Part shown: in pieces, positions 62,803 through 64,000 of the stretch
Numbering within the stretch: the first letter of the stretch is position 1
Layout: every line of letters starts with the position of its first letter
Origin: Lutimaribacter_A marinistellae
Lineage (GTDB): Bacteria; Pseudomonadota; Alphaproteobacteria; Rhodobacterales; Rhodobacteraceae
Direction of reading: 5' to 3'
Length of the DNA: 64,000 nucleotides
Assembly: GCF_042648365.1 (NCBI RefSeq)
Contig: NZ_JBHRXI010000025.1
Location: forward strand, 166,182 to 230,181
The notes under the pieces: model-generated
Databases searched by the model: none
The model's input: only the letters and a program-made list of their open reading frames with translations
Told to the model about the DNA's origin: nothing
Made by a program: the position numbers and the translations under genes

Positions 62803-63645
62803 CTTGACCTCTCCGAATCTTTCTCCGCTGGCCGCCGCGGCCTGAATTTCTTTTTGTTTTCGAGGGTTATGCGGGTGGGGCTGAGCACTGGCCCCGGCTC
62901 CAGGAGGCCCGGTGGTGGTCTCTCATGAGCGATATTCTCTGAACCTGATGACTGCGCCAATTTGGTGCAAAGCTTGTACCGCGCTGAAAACAAACTGCTT
63001 TTCTGACTGGCAACCTGAACACTTCGATGCCAGTGGCGCTCGGTAAGATGGAACAGAAATCGAACGTTCGCTGGTCGCTCGAAGCTGTGCATGACCGCTG
63101 ACCTGCAGCACTCCTCGAAGCATGACAGGAAGGGCGGGGAGCTGCCATTCGCTGCTATCGCGAGCCGTCTATGCGACATCCGATGTAGCGGACATTCGTC
63201 CTACTAAGATGATACCGCTCCTCGCGCTGAACTGGCGCAAGTCGGCTCCAAGCCCAATTCAAACAACGACAGGGTGGCAACGAATATCTGCTCTTCCAAT
63301 AACCGAACAGACTGGCTCGACATTCCAACTGACTTGGCCAATCCGATCTCTGTGCTTTTCGCTGGCACTATGCGTCCCAGCTCATTCGCTGGTTTCGCGA
63401 TATGCATCTCTCGCCAGATTTGTGAAACAGAGCCCCGTTTGTATCTCGGTGATAAAGGTACCTGAAGCTTTGCGTGCTGCACGAAAGGCAGGTACGTTGA
63501 AACTGCGCTGCCGCACCGGACGAACTGGCGAAGTAAGCCATAGGCCAGCAGCGTCATGGTGTCCTGCCTGGGAGGCCGGGCTGTCTGCCGCAATGCTGCA
63601 TAACCGCTTCGAGCCCAGCGTCGTCTGTCGACTTAACTCTCAAAT
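62803..63645. other. Gene-poor stretch between tRNA-Ser and the TetR-type gene
   Basis: Open frames of 175 residues (plus, 63122-63649) and 129 residues (minus, 63204-63593) overlap each other, have many rare-looking residue runs and no ribosome sites, and match no family I recognise. Base composition looks less GC-rich than the neighbours. It could be decayed or foreign DNA at a tRNA 3' end, a common integration site, but no integrase and no copy of the tRNA end were found in the window. Confidence 0.45.
62830..62860 (+). terminator. Possible terminator after tRNA-Ser
   Basis: Short GC hairpin GGCCG-CCG-CGGCC (62830-62842) followed by a T-rich tract (TTTCTTTTTGTTTT) begins 28 nt after the tRNA. 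The stem is short (5 bp), so the call is moderate. Confidence 0.45.
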
Positions 63646-64000
63646 TTAGCACTGGCTCGGACTACATTTGGTTTCCAGCACAGCTTTCAGTACGCGGGCA
63701 ATCTCCTGTTCGGGCGCTGCATAGATGCCATGTGATTTCTTGTTTCGCCCGATGAACAAGGTCAGCCCCTCAATTGCCGCAGTGACGTGAAGTGCAAGTG
63801 AATCGCAGTCTTCTTGTGGCCAGTCGGGACGACTGGCTCCAATCAGTCCTGCAATCACCTGTCTCTCAAGCTCGTGGATTTTGTCCATCAGTTCGACCGC
63901 GGCATCGTCATTCAATGAACGCGCCCAAAGTTGCGGAAAGAACGCGATCTCCGCCCGGCGCAAGTCCTGCACAAGAAGGGTTACCACCCTGTCGAGCGCG
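63646..64000 (-). CDS. TetR-family regulator, C-terminal part only (5' end outside window)
   Basis: The frame is open to the right edge, so the DNA-binding N-terminus is missing. The visible 117 residues form helices of the TetR ligand-binding domain: ALDRVVTLLVQDLRRAEIAF, ARSLNDDAAVELMDKIHELERQVIAGLI and ALHVTAAIEGLTLFIG. The family call rests on this helical pattern. The start codon suggested at 63987 is internal. The regulated gene is not in view. Confidence 0.6.
   Translation of the reverse strand, partial: ALDRVVTLLVQDLRRAEIAFFPQLWARSLNDDAAVELMDKIHELERQVIAGLIGASRPDWPQEDCDSLALHVTAAIEGLTLFIGRNKKSHGIYAAPEQEIARVLKAVLETKCSPSQC

Noticed and set aside
63204..63593. 129-residue minus-strand frame
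   Set aside because: No family recognised and no start signal; could be a decayed gene but unsupported.
63122..63649. 175-residue frame downstream of tRNA-Ser
   Set aside because: Overlaps another frame on the opposite strand, no ribosome site and no recognisable motif; kept as a gene-poor stretch.

Overview
The window looks like chromosomal DNA of a marine alphaproteobacterium of the Rhodobacterales/Roseobacter group. The reasons are GC-rich coding throughout, a trgA-trgB-cysK locus organised as in Rhodobacter sphaeroides, a BCCT osmolyte carrier, two peptide-type ABC importers, a demethylating GcvT-family flavoenzyme and a secreted RTX protein with a Hint_2 domain. Almost all of it is protein coding. 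There is one tRNA, no rRNA, no CRISPR array and no recognisable insertion sequence.

Layout. 1-2836 (minus): ABC-F ATPase, ACT-domain protein and MarC membrane protein, chained by 4-nt stop/start overlaps. 2934-6714: an MFS drug exporter, ndk with a clear terminator, a DUF4112/Pmp3 membrane pair and a cytochrome P450. 6830-9736: a compact four-gene operon encoding a ribbon-helix-helix protein of 57 residues, a CHAD protein, an orphan ParA ATPase and a CYTH protein; this is the most unusual system here. 9727-13327 (minus): a DegP-type protease followed by a response regulator and histidine kinase. 13429-22531: a COG0523 GTPase overlapping a metal amidohydrolase, divergent from a LysR regulator and a complete Dpp-like importer (binding protein, two permeases, two ATPases). 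23260-28488: a 1742-residue secreted calcium-binding protein ending in a Hint domain. 28585-34084 (minus): MobA-like nucleotidyltransferase, GcvT-family dehydrogenase, CorC/CNNM protein and XerD. 34085-39897: conserved exported and membrane proteins, aroK-aroB, a site-2 protease, ssb and a lytic transglycosylase. 39908-41755: a class III nucleotide cyclase fused to a TolB-like and TPR region. 41819-49113 (minus): a second peptide importer with an AraC regulator. 49205-53347: miaA, pyrH, a universal stress protein and the BCCT carrier. 53449-62565: a stress-flavoured run of PLP enzyme, photolyase, cyclopropane-fatty-acid synthase, trgA, trgB, cysK and an MscS channel. 62713-64000: tRNA-Ser(GGA), a gene-poor stretch and a truncated TetR-type regulator.

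How the genes fit together. The RHH-CHAD-ParA-CYTH operon combines polyphosphate-linked domains with a nucleoid-surfing ATPase and a possible DNA-binding adaptor, so it may position polyphosphate granules or link them to DNA. The amidohydrolase/importer block looks like uptake and cleavage of an amide or peptide compound, with the GTPase as a possible metal-delivery partner. The photolyase-cfa-trgAB-cysK run groups repair, membrane modification, tellurite tolerance and cysteine supply. All function calls come from reading sequence motifs; no database search was run.
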